From DAOUKH01 sp965261455 (GTDB lineage: Bacteria; Chloroflexota; Dehalococcoidia; SHYB01), in NCBI GenBank assembly GCA_965261455.1, contig OZ253453.1, positions 1,488,001-1,552,000 on the forward strand: a stretch of 64,000 nucleotides of DNA, read 5' to 3'. Below, piece by piece: positions 52,178-60,948 of this stretch; within the stretch, counting starts at the first letter, position 1, and each line of letters starts with the position of its first letter. The notes beneath the pieces are model-generated. The model saw nothing but the letters and a program-made list of their open reading frames with translations. It had not been told where the DNA came from and did not search any database. Position numbers and translations under genes: made by a program.

Positions 52178-53944
52178 ATGGACCAGATTGTCTTCACCAC
52201 GCTTGGCAAGCGCATCGAGCGAATCGTGCAGGAAGTCACCATCAAGTGCGTCCAAAGCGCACGCTCGGCGACCGTCCACGCCCGCGACTTCTCCGTCACC
52301 ATCGCCGACAGCCAGTGCCGCACCGTCACGATCTACGGCGGGCTGCCGATCCACACGATGAGCATCGACATGGCCCTCAAGCCCATTGTCGAGCTCTTCG
52401 ACGACATCCAACCCGGCGACTGCTTCCTGAACAACTGCCCCTTCTACGGCAACGTCCACCACGCCGACTACACGTTCTGCACGCCGATCTTCTCCGGCGA
52501 CAAGATCATCTTTTGGCTGCTCCTGCGGATGCACAACGTCGACGTCGGGGCCCCGGAGCCGACGGCCTATCTTCCCTACGCCAAGGAAATCTACGAAGAG
52601 GGACTGCACTGGCCGTGCGTCAGAGTGGCGCGGGGTTACGAGGAACTGAAGGACATCGTGCGGATCGGCCTCGTCCGCATCCGCGTCCCGCAGCAGTGGT
52701 ACGGCGACTTCGCGGCGGCGCTGGGGAGCTCGTGGATCGGGGACCAGCGCCTTCGGGACCTGATCGAGGAGTACGGCGACGACGTCATAACCGAGTTCAT
52801 CGACGAGTGGATCGAGTACGGCCGGCGCAGGATGATCGCGGAGATCAAGAGCCTGCCGGAGGGGACGTGGGAAGGCGAGACGTGGGTCGACCCCATCGAC
52901 TTCATCCCCGACGGCTTCGCGCTGAACATGAAGCTGACCATCGACCACGAACAGGCGGCGATGATCGTCGACCTACGGGACAACCCGGACCAGGTCGAAG
53001 GCGGCATTAACCTGCCGGAGGCTTCGAGCATCGCCGGGCCGTCGCAGGGAATTTTCGCCAGCCTCGACCCGACGCTGCACCACAACACCGGGGCATTCGA
53101 GCGCATCCAGTTCAAGCTGCGGGAAGGGTGCATCTGCGGGATACCGATATTCCCCGCCGGCACGTCGGTCTCGACGAGCTATCTCACCGACCGCCTGACG
53201 AGTCTTGCCATGGCGATCATGGCGCAAGTGGACCCGAATAGAGGCGGCGCAGAGGGCGGCTACATCGGCTTTCAGGAGGGGGTATTCTCCGGCCAGGACT
53301 TCCGGCGCAACAACGCGCCCTACGTCAGCCAACCCATCGTGGTGGGCAGCTTCGTGGGGGGCGGCCCCGCGGTCAAGGGACATGACGGCTGGCCCGCGTG
53401 GGGAATCGGCGGCACGCAGGGCTGCATATCGACGACGTCCGTCGAGCTCTGGGAGAAGAACAACCCGCACATCTTCGAGGTCGGCGCCCAGATCGTCACC
53501 GATTCGCCGGGCGATGGGGAGTTCATCGGCAGCGTGGGCCCCAGGATGCTGGTGCGGCACCGGCAGGGCCCGTTCTCCGTGGCGGGCTACGGCGACGGCG
53601 GCGTCCACCCGCCCGCCGGTGTCATGGGGGGCGGCGCCGGACACCCCAATCAGGGTTTCATCCAAGACCTTGCGACCGGCGTCCAGGAAGAGGAGCTTCC
53701 CCTTTGCGGCGTATTCGAGATCAAGGAGGGGAAGGCGATCGAAATCTTCGGCAACGGCGGCGGCGGCTTCGGCAACCCCCTCGATCGCAATCCCGATCAG
53801 GTCCGCAAGGACGTACGCAACGGCTGGATATCGGAGCGGAAGGCGCGTGACGTGTACGGCGTCGTGCTCGATCTCGGCCCTGAGGAGTACGCGGTAGACG
53901 CCGACGCGACACGCCAACTGCGCGAGGAGAAGCGGGCGGGGTAG
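52178..53944 (+). CDS. hyuB: Hydantoinase/oxoprolinase family protein, subunit B
   Basis: A 588-residue partner of HyuA. Marks are VQSARSATVHARDFSVTIAD, LPIHTMSIDMALKPIVE, NNCPFYGNVHHADY, NLPEASSIAGP and the C-terminal FGNGGGGFGNPLDR. GGAG lies eight bases before the ATG. The family binds the substrate and metal and works with an ATP-using A subunit. Ends in a basic tail. Confidence 0.92.
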   Translation: MDQIVFTTLGKRIERIVQEVTIKCVQSARSATVHARDFSVTIADSQCRTVTIYGGLPIHTMSIDMALKPIVELFDDIQPGDCFLNNCPFYGNVHHADYTFCTPIFSGDKIIFWLLLRMHNVDVGAPEPTAYLPYAKEIYEEGLHWPCVRVARGYEELKDIVRIGLVRIRVPQQWYGDFAAALGSSWIGDQRLRDLIEEYGDDVITEFIDEWIEYGRRRMIAEIKSLPEGTWEGETWVDPIDFIPDGFALNMKLTIDHEQAAMIVDLRDNPDQVEGGINLPEASSIAGPSQGIFASLDPTLHHNTGAFERIQFKLREGCICGIPIFPAGTSVSTSYLTDRLTSLAMAIMAQVDPNRGGAEGGYIGFQEGVFSGQDFRRNNAPYVSQPIVVGSFVGGGPAVKGHDGWPAWGIGGTQGCISTTSVELWEKNNPHIFEVGAQIVTDSPGDGEFIGSVGPRMLVRHRQGPFSVAGYGDGGVHPPAGVMGGGAGHPNQGFIQDLATGVQEEELPLCGVFEIKEGKAIEIFGNGGGGFGNPLDRNPDQVRKDVRNGWISERKARDVYGVVLDLGPEEYAVDADATRQLREEKRAG

Positions 53945-54080
53945 GCGGCGGCAGCCGGAGGGGCGCTTCGCGCCTAGGGGCGCGTGCAGCAGGCGAAGGT
54001 TGCCCCCCGTAGGCCGTCTAAGGCGGCAGCGAAGCCGTGGCCTGGGAAGAGTCATCTGCTGCCCGGTTCCCCTCCGGCGC

Positions 54081-54281
54081 TCAAACCGTCTCGAACTGCA
54101 ACGCTGAGAGATTCAGACTGGATGAGCGTTTGGAGAGGTGGAGCATCTCTACTCCTACCACTTCGTTCGATGCGTTGTAGTCGAGCACCACGCCGGGCGA
54201 GACCTCCTCGGACTCGACTATGGGGGAGTCGTCGAGGCGCAAATAGAGGGCATCTGCTTCCTTGTCCACGTTTAACTTCAT
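54081..54281 (-). CDS. DUF2283 protein (antitoxin-like)
   Basis: A 66-residue protein of the DUF2283 type: KLNVDKEADALYLRLDD, SEEVSPGVVLDYN and VVGVEMLHLS are all conserved. The start overlaps the stop of the toxin-like fragment (ATGA). Partners of this kind usually pair with DUF4258-like toxins. Confidence 0.85.
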   Translation of the reverse strand: MKLNVDKEADALYLRLDDSPIVESEEVSPGVVLDYNASNEVVGVEMLHLSKRSSSLNLSALQFETV

Positions 54282-54460
54282 AGCTCTCCTCTCACGCCTC
54301 GATCAAAGAATACGCTGACCACGCGCCAGGGAGCAACGCGGGTGTTGACGGCAACACGCAGGACGCGGCCGCCGTGTTCCGGGATGCGGCGGAAGAACCG
54401 CTCGACCTCGGGATCGCTGGGATCCGAAGTGCGTTTGGTGGTTGTGAGGGGGCCCCTCAT
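54278..54460 (-). pseudogene. 5'-truncated DUF4258-like (toxin-like) gene
   Basis: A 60-residue frame whose last ~40 residues (VERFFRRIPEHGGRVLRVAV ... VVSVFFDR) look like the C-terminus of small DUF4258-type proteins. The apparent ATG and first ~6 residues come from an intergenic repeat (CCCCTCATCTCAATC), so the true 5' half has been lost. Confidence 0.6.
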
Positions 54461-54520
54461 CTCAATCTTCTCCCGTTGGGAGAAGAGGCAAGACCTCCCG
54501 GCCCTGCCCGTTTCGACCCG
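54434..54520. repeat. Palindromic element, near-identical to 8665-8737
   Basis: TGGTGGTTGTGAGG, GGCCCCTCATCTCAATC, TTCTCCCGTTGGGAGAA hairpin, GAGGCAAGACCTCCCGGCCC. One change (C to T) in the loop relative to the other copy. Confidence 0.8.
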
Positions 54521-54563
54521 CGCACGGGAGCGGCTGGAAAGGCGCGCCCCTACCTGCCCTTGG

Positions 54564-55259
54564 TTAGGTTAGGCCGAGGTTGGCCATGGCGGCGCGGGCG
54601 GCTTCGCGTTCGGCCTTTTGCTTGCTGGGGCCGACGCCCTCGCCGGTCACGGCGCCGCCGACGATGACTTCGACGGTGAAGTCGCGGCTATGGTCCGGGC
54701 CTTCCTCCTTGACGGTGCGGTAGACGGGCGGCGGGTGGCCTTCCGCTTGCACACGCTCCTGCAGCAGCGACTTGTAGTCGTCGATCAAGTCGGGCGGGAG
54801 GCTTTCGAGCCTGTCCTTGAACAGTTTCAGCGTCCACCGCTTGGCCTTGGCGTAGCCCTGGTCGAGCAGGATTGCGCCGAGCACGGCCTCAAAGACGCGG
54901 GCGAGGTTGCGCTCGCGGGTGCGCCCACCGCTCGTTTCCTCACCGTGCCCGAGGTAGAGGCGCCGGCCCAGGCCGAGTTCGGTGCCGACGGCGGCGAGCG
55001 TCGCCGCGCGCACCAAGCCCGAGCGGAGCGCGGTGAGGCGGCCTTCGGCCAGGTCGGGAAAACGCCGGTAGAGGTGCTCGGCGACGACGAACCCGAGGAA
55101 TGCATCGCCCAGGTACTCCAGGCGCTCGTTGCTCTCTGGCGCGTCGTCGGGCGCCTCGTGGACGTAGGAGCGGTGAGTCAGCGCGAGCTTGAGGAGCGAC
55201 CGGTCTTTGAATTCGATTCCGAGTCGGCGCTCCAGCATCGCTTCAGGAGAGCGGGGCAT
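54564..55259 (-). CDS. rnc: Ribonuclease III
   Basis: A 231-residue double-strand RNase for rRNA and mRNA processing. The signature is NERLEYLGDAFLGFVVAEH (44-62), with the second acidic cluster FEAVLGAILLDQG. The C-terminal dsRNA-binding domain (DYKSLLQERVQAEG ... KQKAEREAARAAMANLG) is complete. A TACAAT -10 box ends only five bases before the ATG, so the mRNA is probably leaderless. Confidence 0.95.
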   Translation of the reverse strand: MPRSPEAMLERRLGIEFKDRSLLKLALTHRSYVHEAPDDAPESNERLEYLGDAFLGFVVAEHLYRRFPDLAEGRLTALRSGLVRAATLAAVGTELGLGRRLYLGHGEETSGGRTRERNLARVFEAVLGAILLDQGYAKAKRWTLKLFKDRLESLPPDLIDDYKSLLQERVQAEGHPPPVYRTVKEEGPDHSRDFTVEVIVGGAVTGEGVGPSKQKAEREAARAAMANLGLT

Positions 55260-55264
55260 ACCTC

Positions 55265-55270
55265 ATTGTA
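55265..55270 (-). promoter_or_regulatory. -10 box of rnc (leaderless)
   Basis: TACAAT on the minus strand with only five bases to the ATG at 55259. Confidence 0.45.
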
Positions 55271-55298
55271 ACCCCCCGTCAGGCGCGGGCCGCGGGCC

Positions 55299-55304
55299 TA
55301 TAAT
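55299..55304 (+). promoter_or_regulatory. -10 box of cca
   Basis: Perfect TATAAT 34 bases before the ATG at 55338. The -35 is weak. Divergent from the rnc promoter. Confidence 0.45.
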
Positions 55305-55337
55305 CGCCCCTGACGTTTGGAGAGTCCCGCCAGCCTT

Positions 55338-56606
55338 ATGTCCGCCTACGCAGCCATCGACAACATCGCCGGACGAATCAAGCAGCGCCTCTCCGGGGAG
55401 CGACAGGACCTGCTGCTCGCCGCGGCGGAGAGCGCGGCGAAGCGCGGCGAGCGCGCCTTCCTCGTCGGCGGCATCGTCCGCGACCTCTTGCTCGGCGCCG
55501 GCGGGCTCGACCTCGACGTGATGGTGGAAGGCGACGCGCGGGAGGCGGCGCGCGGTCTCGCCGCCGCGCGCGGTGGGAGCGTCAAGACGCACGACCGCTT
55601 TCTCACCGCGACGGTGTTAGTGGGGGCGGTCCGTATCGACTTCGCCACGGCACGAAAGGAGCGGTACGCTCGCCCCGGGGCGCTGCCCACGGTGCGCCCG
55701 GCCGACCTCGACACCGACCTCGCGCGGCGCGACTTCACCGTCAACGCGATGGCGGCCTCCCTCGACCCGAAACGCTTCGGCGACGTGATCGACCCCCACG
55801 GCGGGCGGGCCGACCTCGACGCGGGCCTCATCCGCGTCCTGCACGAGCGCAGCTTCATCGACGACGCCACGCGGATCCTCCGCGCCTGCCGGTACGCGGC
55901 CCGCTTCGGCTTCGCGCTCGAAGACGAGACGGAGCGGCTCGCCATGGAGGCCACGGGCCGCCTCCGTGCCATCAGCGGCAGCCGCATCCGCCATGAAATC
56001 GAGCGCACTCTGGAAGAGGCGTCGCCCGGCGCGGCGTTCGACCTCGCCGAACGGCTCGGCGCGCTCGCCGCGATCCATCCCGGCTTCCACCTTGGACACG
56101 CCACGGCCCGCGCACTCGACGAAGCCGCCAGCGGCGGCGGGACGCTTGGCTTCGCTATCCTCGGCGCGGCACTGTCGGAGGAAACGGCCGCAGCGCTGGC
56201 GAAGCGTCTGGCGGTGCGGGCCGGGATCCGCCGCGCCATGACGGACGCGGCCCGGTTGGCGTCACGCCGGGAGGCGCTGGCGGCGCCCGCACTCAAGGAC
56301 AGCGAGGTCTACGCCGCGCTCTCGCCCTACGTCCGCGAGGCCGTGCTTGCTTGCCGATTCACCGCGGGGGACGGGATAATGGCCGAGCGGATCGACGATT
56401 TCACCGGCCGGCTGGCGGACGTCAGGCCCGTGCTGAGTGGCGACGACGTTATCGCCCTCGGCATCGAGTCCGGCCCCCGCGTCGGGCAGCTGCTGGCAGG
56501 ACTGCTGCGCGCCCGTCTAGACGGCGAGGTCGAGACGAAACAGGACGAGATCGAGGCCGTCCGCGCGTGGCGGCAAGAGCCAGCGGAGGGCCGCGATGAC
56601 GACTGA
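55338..56606 (+). CDS. cca: CCA-adding enzyme/poly(A) polymerase family nucleotidyltransferase
   Basis: A 422-residue class II enzyme. The catalytic site is FLVGGIVRDLLLG and LDLDVMVEGDA (Asp58, Asp60); later RRDFTVNAMA and the RNA-binding EERSFIDDATRILRACRYA-type segment are in place. It adds CCA to tRNA 3' ends or repairs them. TTG at 55317 is an alternative start. It ends overlapping the zinc-protein gene by 11 bases. Confidence 0.9.
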   Translation: MSAYAAIDNIAGRIKQRLSGERQDLLLAAAESAAKRGERAFLVGGIVRDLLLGAGGLDLDVMVEGDAREAARGLAAARGGSVKTHDRFLTATVLVGAVRIDFATARKERYARPGALPTVRPADLDTDLARRDFTVNAMAASLDPKRFGDVIDPHGGRADLDAGLIRVLHERSFIDDATRILRACRYAARFGFALEDETERLAMEATGRLRAISGSRIRHEIERTLEEASPGAAFDLAERLGALAAIHPGFHLGHATARALDEAASGGGTLGFAILGAALSEETAAALAKRLAVRAGIRRAMTDAARLASRREALAAPALKDSEVYAALSPYVREAVLACRFTAGDGIMAERIDDFTGRLADVRPVLSGDDVIALGIESGPRVGQLLAGLLRARLDGEVETKQDEIEAVRAWRQEPAEGRDDD

Positions 56607-56826
56607 CGCTTCAGCCACCTGCGAGGTCTGCGGCGAGGCGATGGACCCCGACCACAGCGCCTTCTGCTCCTCGTGCGGGCGCACCTTCCACCTGACGTGG
56701 GACACACGCCTGGAGATCAAAGACTGCGGCGCGTTCGCCCTCGACGAGCAGTCGCTGGCCCTCTACTTCACCTGCTTCCTCTGCGGTGGCGGGACGCCGC
56801 AGGCCGCCCCTGAGAGTCCGTCATGA
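56596..56826 (+). CDS. Small zinc-ribbon protein A
   Basis: A 76-residue protein with three CxxC pairs: CEVC, CSSC and CFLC, and HLTW between them. The pattern is of a treble-clef or RING-like zinc fold. It overlaps cca at its start and zinc protein B at its stop (ATGA), so the three are coupled. Function unknown. Confidence 0.7.
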   Translation: MTTDASATCEVCGEAMDPDHSAFCSSCGRTFHLTWDTRLEIKDCGAFALDEQSLALYFTCFLCGGGTPQAAPESPS

Positions 56827-57080
56827 CGCAACCGCAGACCAGGCCGCCCGCCGAGGCCCGCGAGAACCCAGCCCGGTTCCGCGGCGAGCCGTGCCGCATC
56901 TGCGGCGACCCCACCGATGAGCGGCTGGACTCTAGCTGCCGTATCTGCGGCGGGCCGGTGCACGTCGCGTGGGCCGAGGGCGCGCCTGAATCGGCGTGCA
57001 GCCAGGTCGTGAGTCCGCTGCAATGCTGCGGGATCGCGTTCGTGTGCAACGTTTGCGTCGCGGAGGGGTCGTTGGCGTAG
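56823..57080 (+). CDS. Small zinc-ribbon protein B
   Basis: An 85-residue protein with CRIC, CRIC, CC(G) and CNVC pairs and HVAW between them, parallel to protein A (HLTW). The two are probably paralogous partners. Ends just before a composite repeat. Function unknown. Confidence 0.68.
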   Translation: MTQPQTRPPAEARENPARFRGEPCRICGDPTDERLDSSCRICGGPVHVAWAEGAPESACSQVVSPLQCCGIAFVCNVCVAEGSLA

Positions 57081-57089
57081 GCGGGAAGA

Positions 57090-57168
57090 AGGCGCCCGAC
57101 GGGCGCCTACGCGCCTAGCGGCGCGTGCCCTCTCTCAGTCTCCCCCAGAGGGGGAGAGGCTTAAGACA
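57090..57168. repeat. Composite palindromic repeat
   Basis: GGCGCCCGACGGGCGCC, GCGCCTAGCGGCGC, CCCTCTCTCAGTCTCCCCC with GGGGGAGAGG, then CTTAAGACACC. The TTAAGC after it is the stop region of the glycosylase gene on the other strand. Confidence 0.78.
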
Positions 57169-57173
57169 CCTGG

Positions 57174-58034
57174 TTAAGCTGGGGGAGACGCGCCGAGGCG
57201 GCGGCGGTGGAAGAGGTATTGCTGGGCGTAGCCGGCGTGGTCGCCGAAGTAGTCGGCGGCCCATTCGCGGACGCGGCGGTCGGTGACCGGCTCGCCGCCG
57301 AAGTACCACTCGCGCACGGCCCGCCGCACCCAGACGTCGACGGGGAAGGCTTTGGGCTGGTCCAGCGAGAAGGCGAGCACACAGTCGGCGACCTTCTCAC
57401 CGACGCCGTAGAAGCTCAGTAAGGCTTCCTTCGCCTCGTCGTAGGGGGCGCCGCGCAGCGCCAAGAGGCCGTGGGGTAAGTCGAGCACGGCGCGGGCCGT
57501 CCTGGTGAGGAACCGGGCCCGGTAGCCGAGCCCCATGTGCCGGAACTCCTGCTCGGAGACCTCGGCCAGGGCCGCTGGACCGGGAAAGGCGTAGACGTGT
57601 TCCCAGCCCGCGGCTTCAGCGGCAATCGGGTCGCCGAAGGCCGCCGCGATGTCCTCGACGTGTTTGGTGATGCGCTTGATGTTGGAGTAGGAGGAGATGA
57701 CGAAGGTCACGAGACACTCCCACGGGTCTTGGCGGGCGAGCCGCAGGCCGCGGTAGTCGACGGCGGCCTCGGCCAGCCTGGGGTCGCCGGCGGCGAACCG
57801 GTAGAAGGGCTCAAGGTCGTCGTCGAGCCGAAGGTAGCCGCGGAGGACGGGAGCGGCCTTCTCCGGCGGCGTGGGCGAGGAGTCGAACTCGACGCCTCCG
57901 TCGGCGGCGCGGACGCGAAAGACGTTGCCGCCCACTACGCCGACGTAGACCGCGCCGTCTCTGCGCCACCGGAACGTCTGGCCCGACTCTAGCGTGTGGC
58001 CGAGGTCGATCGGCCCATTCGCGGGAAGGAACAC
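57174..58034 (-). CDS. 8-oxoguanine DNA glycosylase (OGG1-like)
   Basis: A 286-residue base-excision enzyme. TLESGQTFRWRRDG is the OGG1 N-terminal mark; the HhH-GPD motif is FYGVGEKVADCVL (Lys214, catalytic) ... PKAFPVDVWVRR (Asp233). It removes 8-oxoG and starts strand cleavage. GTG start behind AAGGGGG. Ten bases after the DinG-type gene stop. Confidence 0.9.
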   Translation of the reverse strand: MFLPANGPIDLGHTLESGQTFRWRRDGAVYVGVVGGNVFRVRAADGGVEFDSSPTPPEKAAPVLRGYLRLDDDLEPFYRFAAGDPRLAEAAVDYRGLRLARQDPWECLVTFVISSYSNIKRITKHVEDIAAAFGDPIAAEAAGWEHVYAFPGPAALAEVSEQEFRHMGLGYRARFLTRTARAVLDLPHGLLALRGAPYDEAKEALLSFYGVGEKVADCVLAFSLDQPKAFPVDVWVRRAVREWYFGGEPVTDRRVREWAADYFGDHAGYAQQYLFHRRRLGASPPA

Positions 58035-58044
58035 GGGGGCCCCC

Positions 58045-60948
58045 TTAGCCGCGGGAGGCGAGCCACTCGGCGACGGCGGCGGGGACGTCCCCCACCGGAC
58101 CGGCGCGGAAGGTGCATCGGGGGATCGAATCGACGAAGGTCTTGCCGTAGGGCTTGGTCAGCACGCGCCGGTCGAGGCAGAGGAGGACGCCCTTGTCCGT
58201 CTTGCGGCGGATGAGGCGTCCGAAGCCTTGCTTGAACCGGAGCACCGCTTGGGGCAGGCCGTATTGGTCGAAGGGGGCCTCGAACTGCTGGGAGCGCGCG
58301 GCGAAGACCGGATCGCTGGGCACGTTGAACGGCAGCTTGGTTATAACAAGGACGCTGAGCGCGTCGCCGGGGATATCGACGCCTTCCCAGAAGCTGCCCG
58401 TGCCAAGGACGACGGCGCGCGGGTCGGACTGGAGGCGCTGGACGAGCTGGGCAGGGTTGCCGTCTTGGCCTTGGGCAAGCACGGCGATCTCGTCTCCCGT
58501 GAGCAAATCGGGGAGGAAGCGACGCGCCGTCCGGAGGGAGGCCCTCGACGTGAAGAGGACGAGCATCCGCCCACCGGCGGCTCGCGCCGCGTTAGCGATG
58601 GCGTCGTGGACCGCCGCCTGGTAGCCAGATCGGTTGGGCTCAGGGATGTCGTTGGGGAAGAAGCCAAGCACGCGGTTGGGATAGTCGAACGGCGAGCCGA
58701 CCATGAGCTCGTTCGCCGAGTCGAGGGAGAGCCGTTCCTCGATGTAGCCGAGGCTCTCCCCCACGCTGAGGGTGGCGCTGGTGAGGACGACGCTCTTCTT
58801 CTGATCGAAGAGGCGCTGGTTGAGGTCGGCGCCCACGTGGAGCGGGGCCGACCGGAGCCGCGTCACGCCGTCGCGTGCGCCGACTTCGATCCAATAGATG
58901 CCGCCTTCGTCGGGGTTGGCGACGCTTGCCCGCAGCCCGTCCCGCAGCTCGGCGAGCTGATCGGCGACGGCTTGGGCCTCCATGAGGAAGCCTTCCTTGT
59001 CAGGGACTTCTCCTTCGACGGCGCTCGCCGCCAAGCCCGCCGCCTTCTCGACACCGCGGGCCAACTTCGCCAGAGCGATGTCGACTTGCTCCCAATCGGT
59101 CTGCAGCTTCGACCACGCCGGCTGGCTACGCAGGGCGGTGGTCAGCCGCAGCGACACGTTGTAGTCGCCGCCGCTCTCTGAGCGTTTCGTCGCGAAGTCG
59201 GTGAGCTCCTTGAACAGCATGGTGAGATGCCGACGCGCTTGGAGGACGCTCGCCTGCAGGTCTTCGACGGTTTCGGCGTAGTCGGCGCGCCGCTGTGGGG
59301 AAACGGCGACGGAGCGGGCCAGGGCGTCGAGGGGCGTGGCCACGCCGGTCCCCGCCGCCGCGCCGCCCACGACGCGCTCCAGGACGCGGTCGAACGCCTC
59401 TTCGCTCACGGTGAAGCCCCACTGGTTGGTGACGACTTCTTCGAGATTGTGGGCCTCATCGATGACGAGGTGGTCGTAGTCGGGCAGGAGGCCGTCGTTG
59501 GTTGCGCCGAGCGCGAGCAGGGCGTGGTTGACGACCACGACATCGGCGCTTTCAGCGCGGCGGCGGGCGGCCTGATAGAAGCAGCGGCCCTGCTTGGCGA
59601 AGGGGCAGCGCCCGATCTGGCCCTCGGCGCCCTGCGCGGAAAGCCGACTCCAGATGGGGAAGTCCTGCGGATTGAGCGAGAGCTCGTTGCGGTCGCCGGT
59701 CGAGGTCGTCTGCAGCCAGACGAGCACCTTCGCGGTGAGCCGCGCCTCGGCGGCGCTCAGCGACTCGCCCCTCCTCAGCGTGGCCCAGCGACGCAGGCAG
59801 AGGTAATTGGCCCGCCCTTTCAGGAGCGCGGCCCGCGCCTCGCCGTCCGCGATCTCGCCGACGCGCTCCAGGGTTTCGAGCGCGGCGGGGATGTCTTTCG
59901 TCAGTAGCTGCTCCTGCAGATTGATCGTGTTGGTGGAGACGACGACCCGCTCCCCGTTCCCCACGGCGTGGCGGACCGCGGGCAGCAGGTAGGCGAGCGA
60001 CTTACCGACGCCGGTGCCGGCCTCGACGACGAGGCGGCTCCCTTGGCTGAGCGACGCCGCCACGGCTTCCGTCATTGCGGTCTGCTCGGAGCGCGGCTCA
60101 TAGCCGGGGAGAACGGCGGCGAGCGGCCCTTCCCCGTCGAACCACGACGCGGCGCTGCTCGGCTCGAAGGGGGTGGGCTCGTCGGGACGCGGCTCGCGGG
60201 GGCTGGTATCGAGGCGTTTCATGAGGTCTTCGAGGTCGACCCCCTCGAAACCGATTTCGTCCGCCACACCGGCGGTAGCGCCGAGGGAGGGCCTGGCCGG
60301 GGGAATCACCGTTCGGAGCAGGTGGCGCATGGACCAGTCGCTGCGGTCGGCGATGGTGCGGATCCCCGCTTGGACGCGCGGGGGAAGCACCCGCAGCATG
60401 TCGATCAGCCCGAGGAGCACGCCCATCGCGGCCTCGGCGTCGTCCTGGGCGCGATGCGGGTTGTCGTGGCCGACGGCGAAATGTCTCGCCAAGTCGCGCA
60501 GCGAGTAGCCGGCGCGGGTGGGAAAGAGGACGGAGGCGAGGTCGAAGGTGTCGTAGACCGGGCCCGGCGGGCGCAGGCCACGTCGGGCGAGGAAGTTGAG
60601 ATCGAAGGAGACATGTTGGCCGACGATCGGGTGGTCGCCAAGAAAGTCTTCGAGGTCGCCCGCGATGGCGGCGAAGGAGGGCGCGCCGTGGACGTCCGCC
60701 GGCGTGATCCCCGTGAGCTGTTGAATGAAGGCGGGAATGCCGCGCCCCGGGTCGACGTAGGAGGTGAAGCGGCCGAGAACCTCGCGGCCACGGAACTTGA
60801 CCGCGCCCACCTCGATGATCTCGTCGACGCCGGGTTCGAGGCCCGTTGTTTCGAGGTCGATTGCGACCAGCACAGGCTCGTCGCCGTCCGGCGTGGGGGT
60901 CGCCGCCCTATGGTCGGAATCTTCAGTCAACGTAGACCGGCTAACCAT
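58045..60948 (-). CDS. dinG: DinG-type exonuclease-helicase
   Basis: A 967-residue fusion. Residues ~25-180 are a DEDDh exonuclease (AIDLETTG, Asp31/Glu33; FDLNFLARR; HRAQDDAEAA). The XPD/DinG helicase follows: Walker A EAGTGVGKSLAYLLPA (309-324), DEAH (497-500), and late VLGTGSFWEGVDIPGD and QGFGRLIRR. Cysteines 383, 448 and 456 could be parts of an Fe-S site, but only three were seen. Length fits Gram-positive DinG. It starts inside the PHP gene stop (8-base overlap). Confidence 0.93.
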   Translation of the reverse strand: MVSRSTLTEDSDHRAATPTPDGDEPVLVAIDLETTGLEPGVDEIIEVGAVKFRGREVLGRFTSYVDPGRGIPAFIQQLTGITPADVHGAPSFAAIAGDLEDFLGDHPIVGQHVSFDLNFLARRGLRPPGPVYDTFDLASVLFPTRAGYSLRDLARHFAVGHDNPHRAQDDAEAAMGVLLGLIDMLRVLPPRVQAGIRTIADRSDWSMRHLLRTVIPPARPSLGATAGVADEIGFEGVDLEDLMKRLDTSPREPRPDEPTPFEPSSAASWFDGEGPLAAVLPGYEPRSEQTAMTEAVAASLSQGSRLVVEAGTGVGKSLAYLLPAVRHAVGNGERVVVSTNTINLQEQLLTKDIPAALETLERVGEIADGEARAALLKGRANYLCLRRWATLRRGESLSAAEARLTAKVLVWLQTTSTGDRNELSLNPQDFPIWSRLSAQGAEGQIGRCPFAKQGRCFYQAARRRAESADVVVVNHALLALGATNDGLLPDYDHLVIDEAHNLEEVVTNQWGFTVSEEAFDRVLERVVGGAAAGTGVATPLDALARSVAVSPQRRADYAETVEDLQASVLQARRHLTMLFKELTDFATKRSESGGDYNVSLRLTTALRSQPAWSKLQTDWEQVDIALAKLARGVEKAAGLAASAVEGEVPDKEGFLMEAQAVADQLAELRDGLRASVANPDEGGIYWIEVGARDGVTRLRSAPLHVGADLNQRLFDQKKSVVLTSATLSVGESLGYIEERLSLDSANELMVGSPFDYPNRVLGFFPNDIPEPNRSGYQAAVHDAIANAARAAGGRMLVLFTSRASLRTARRFLPDLLTGDEIAVLAQGQDGNPAQLVQRLQSDPRAVVLGTGSFWEGVDIPGDALSVLVITKLPFNVPSDPVFAARSQQFEAPFDQYGLPQAVLRFKQGFGRLIRRKTDKGVLLCLDRRVLTKPYGKTFVDSIPRCTFRAGPVGDVPAAVAEWLASRG

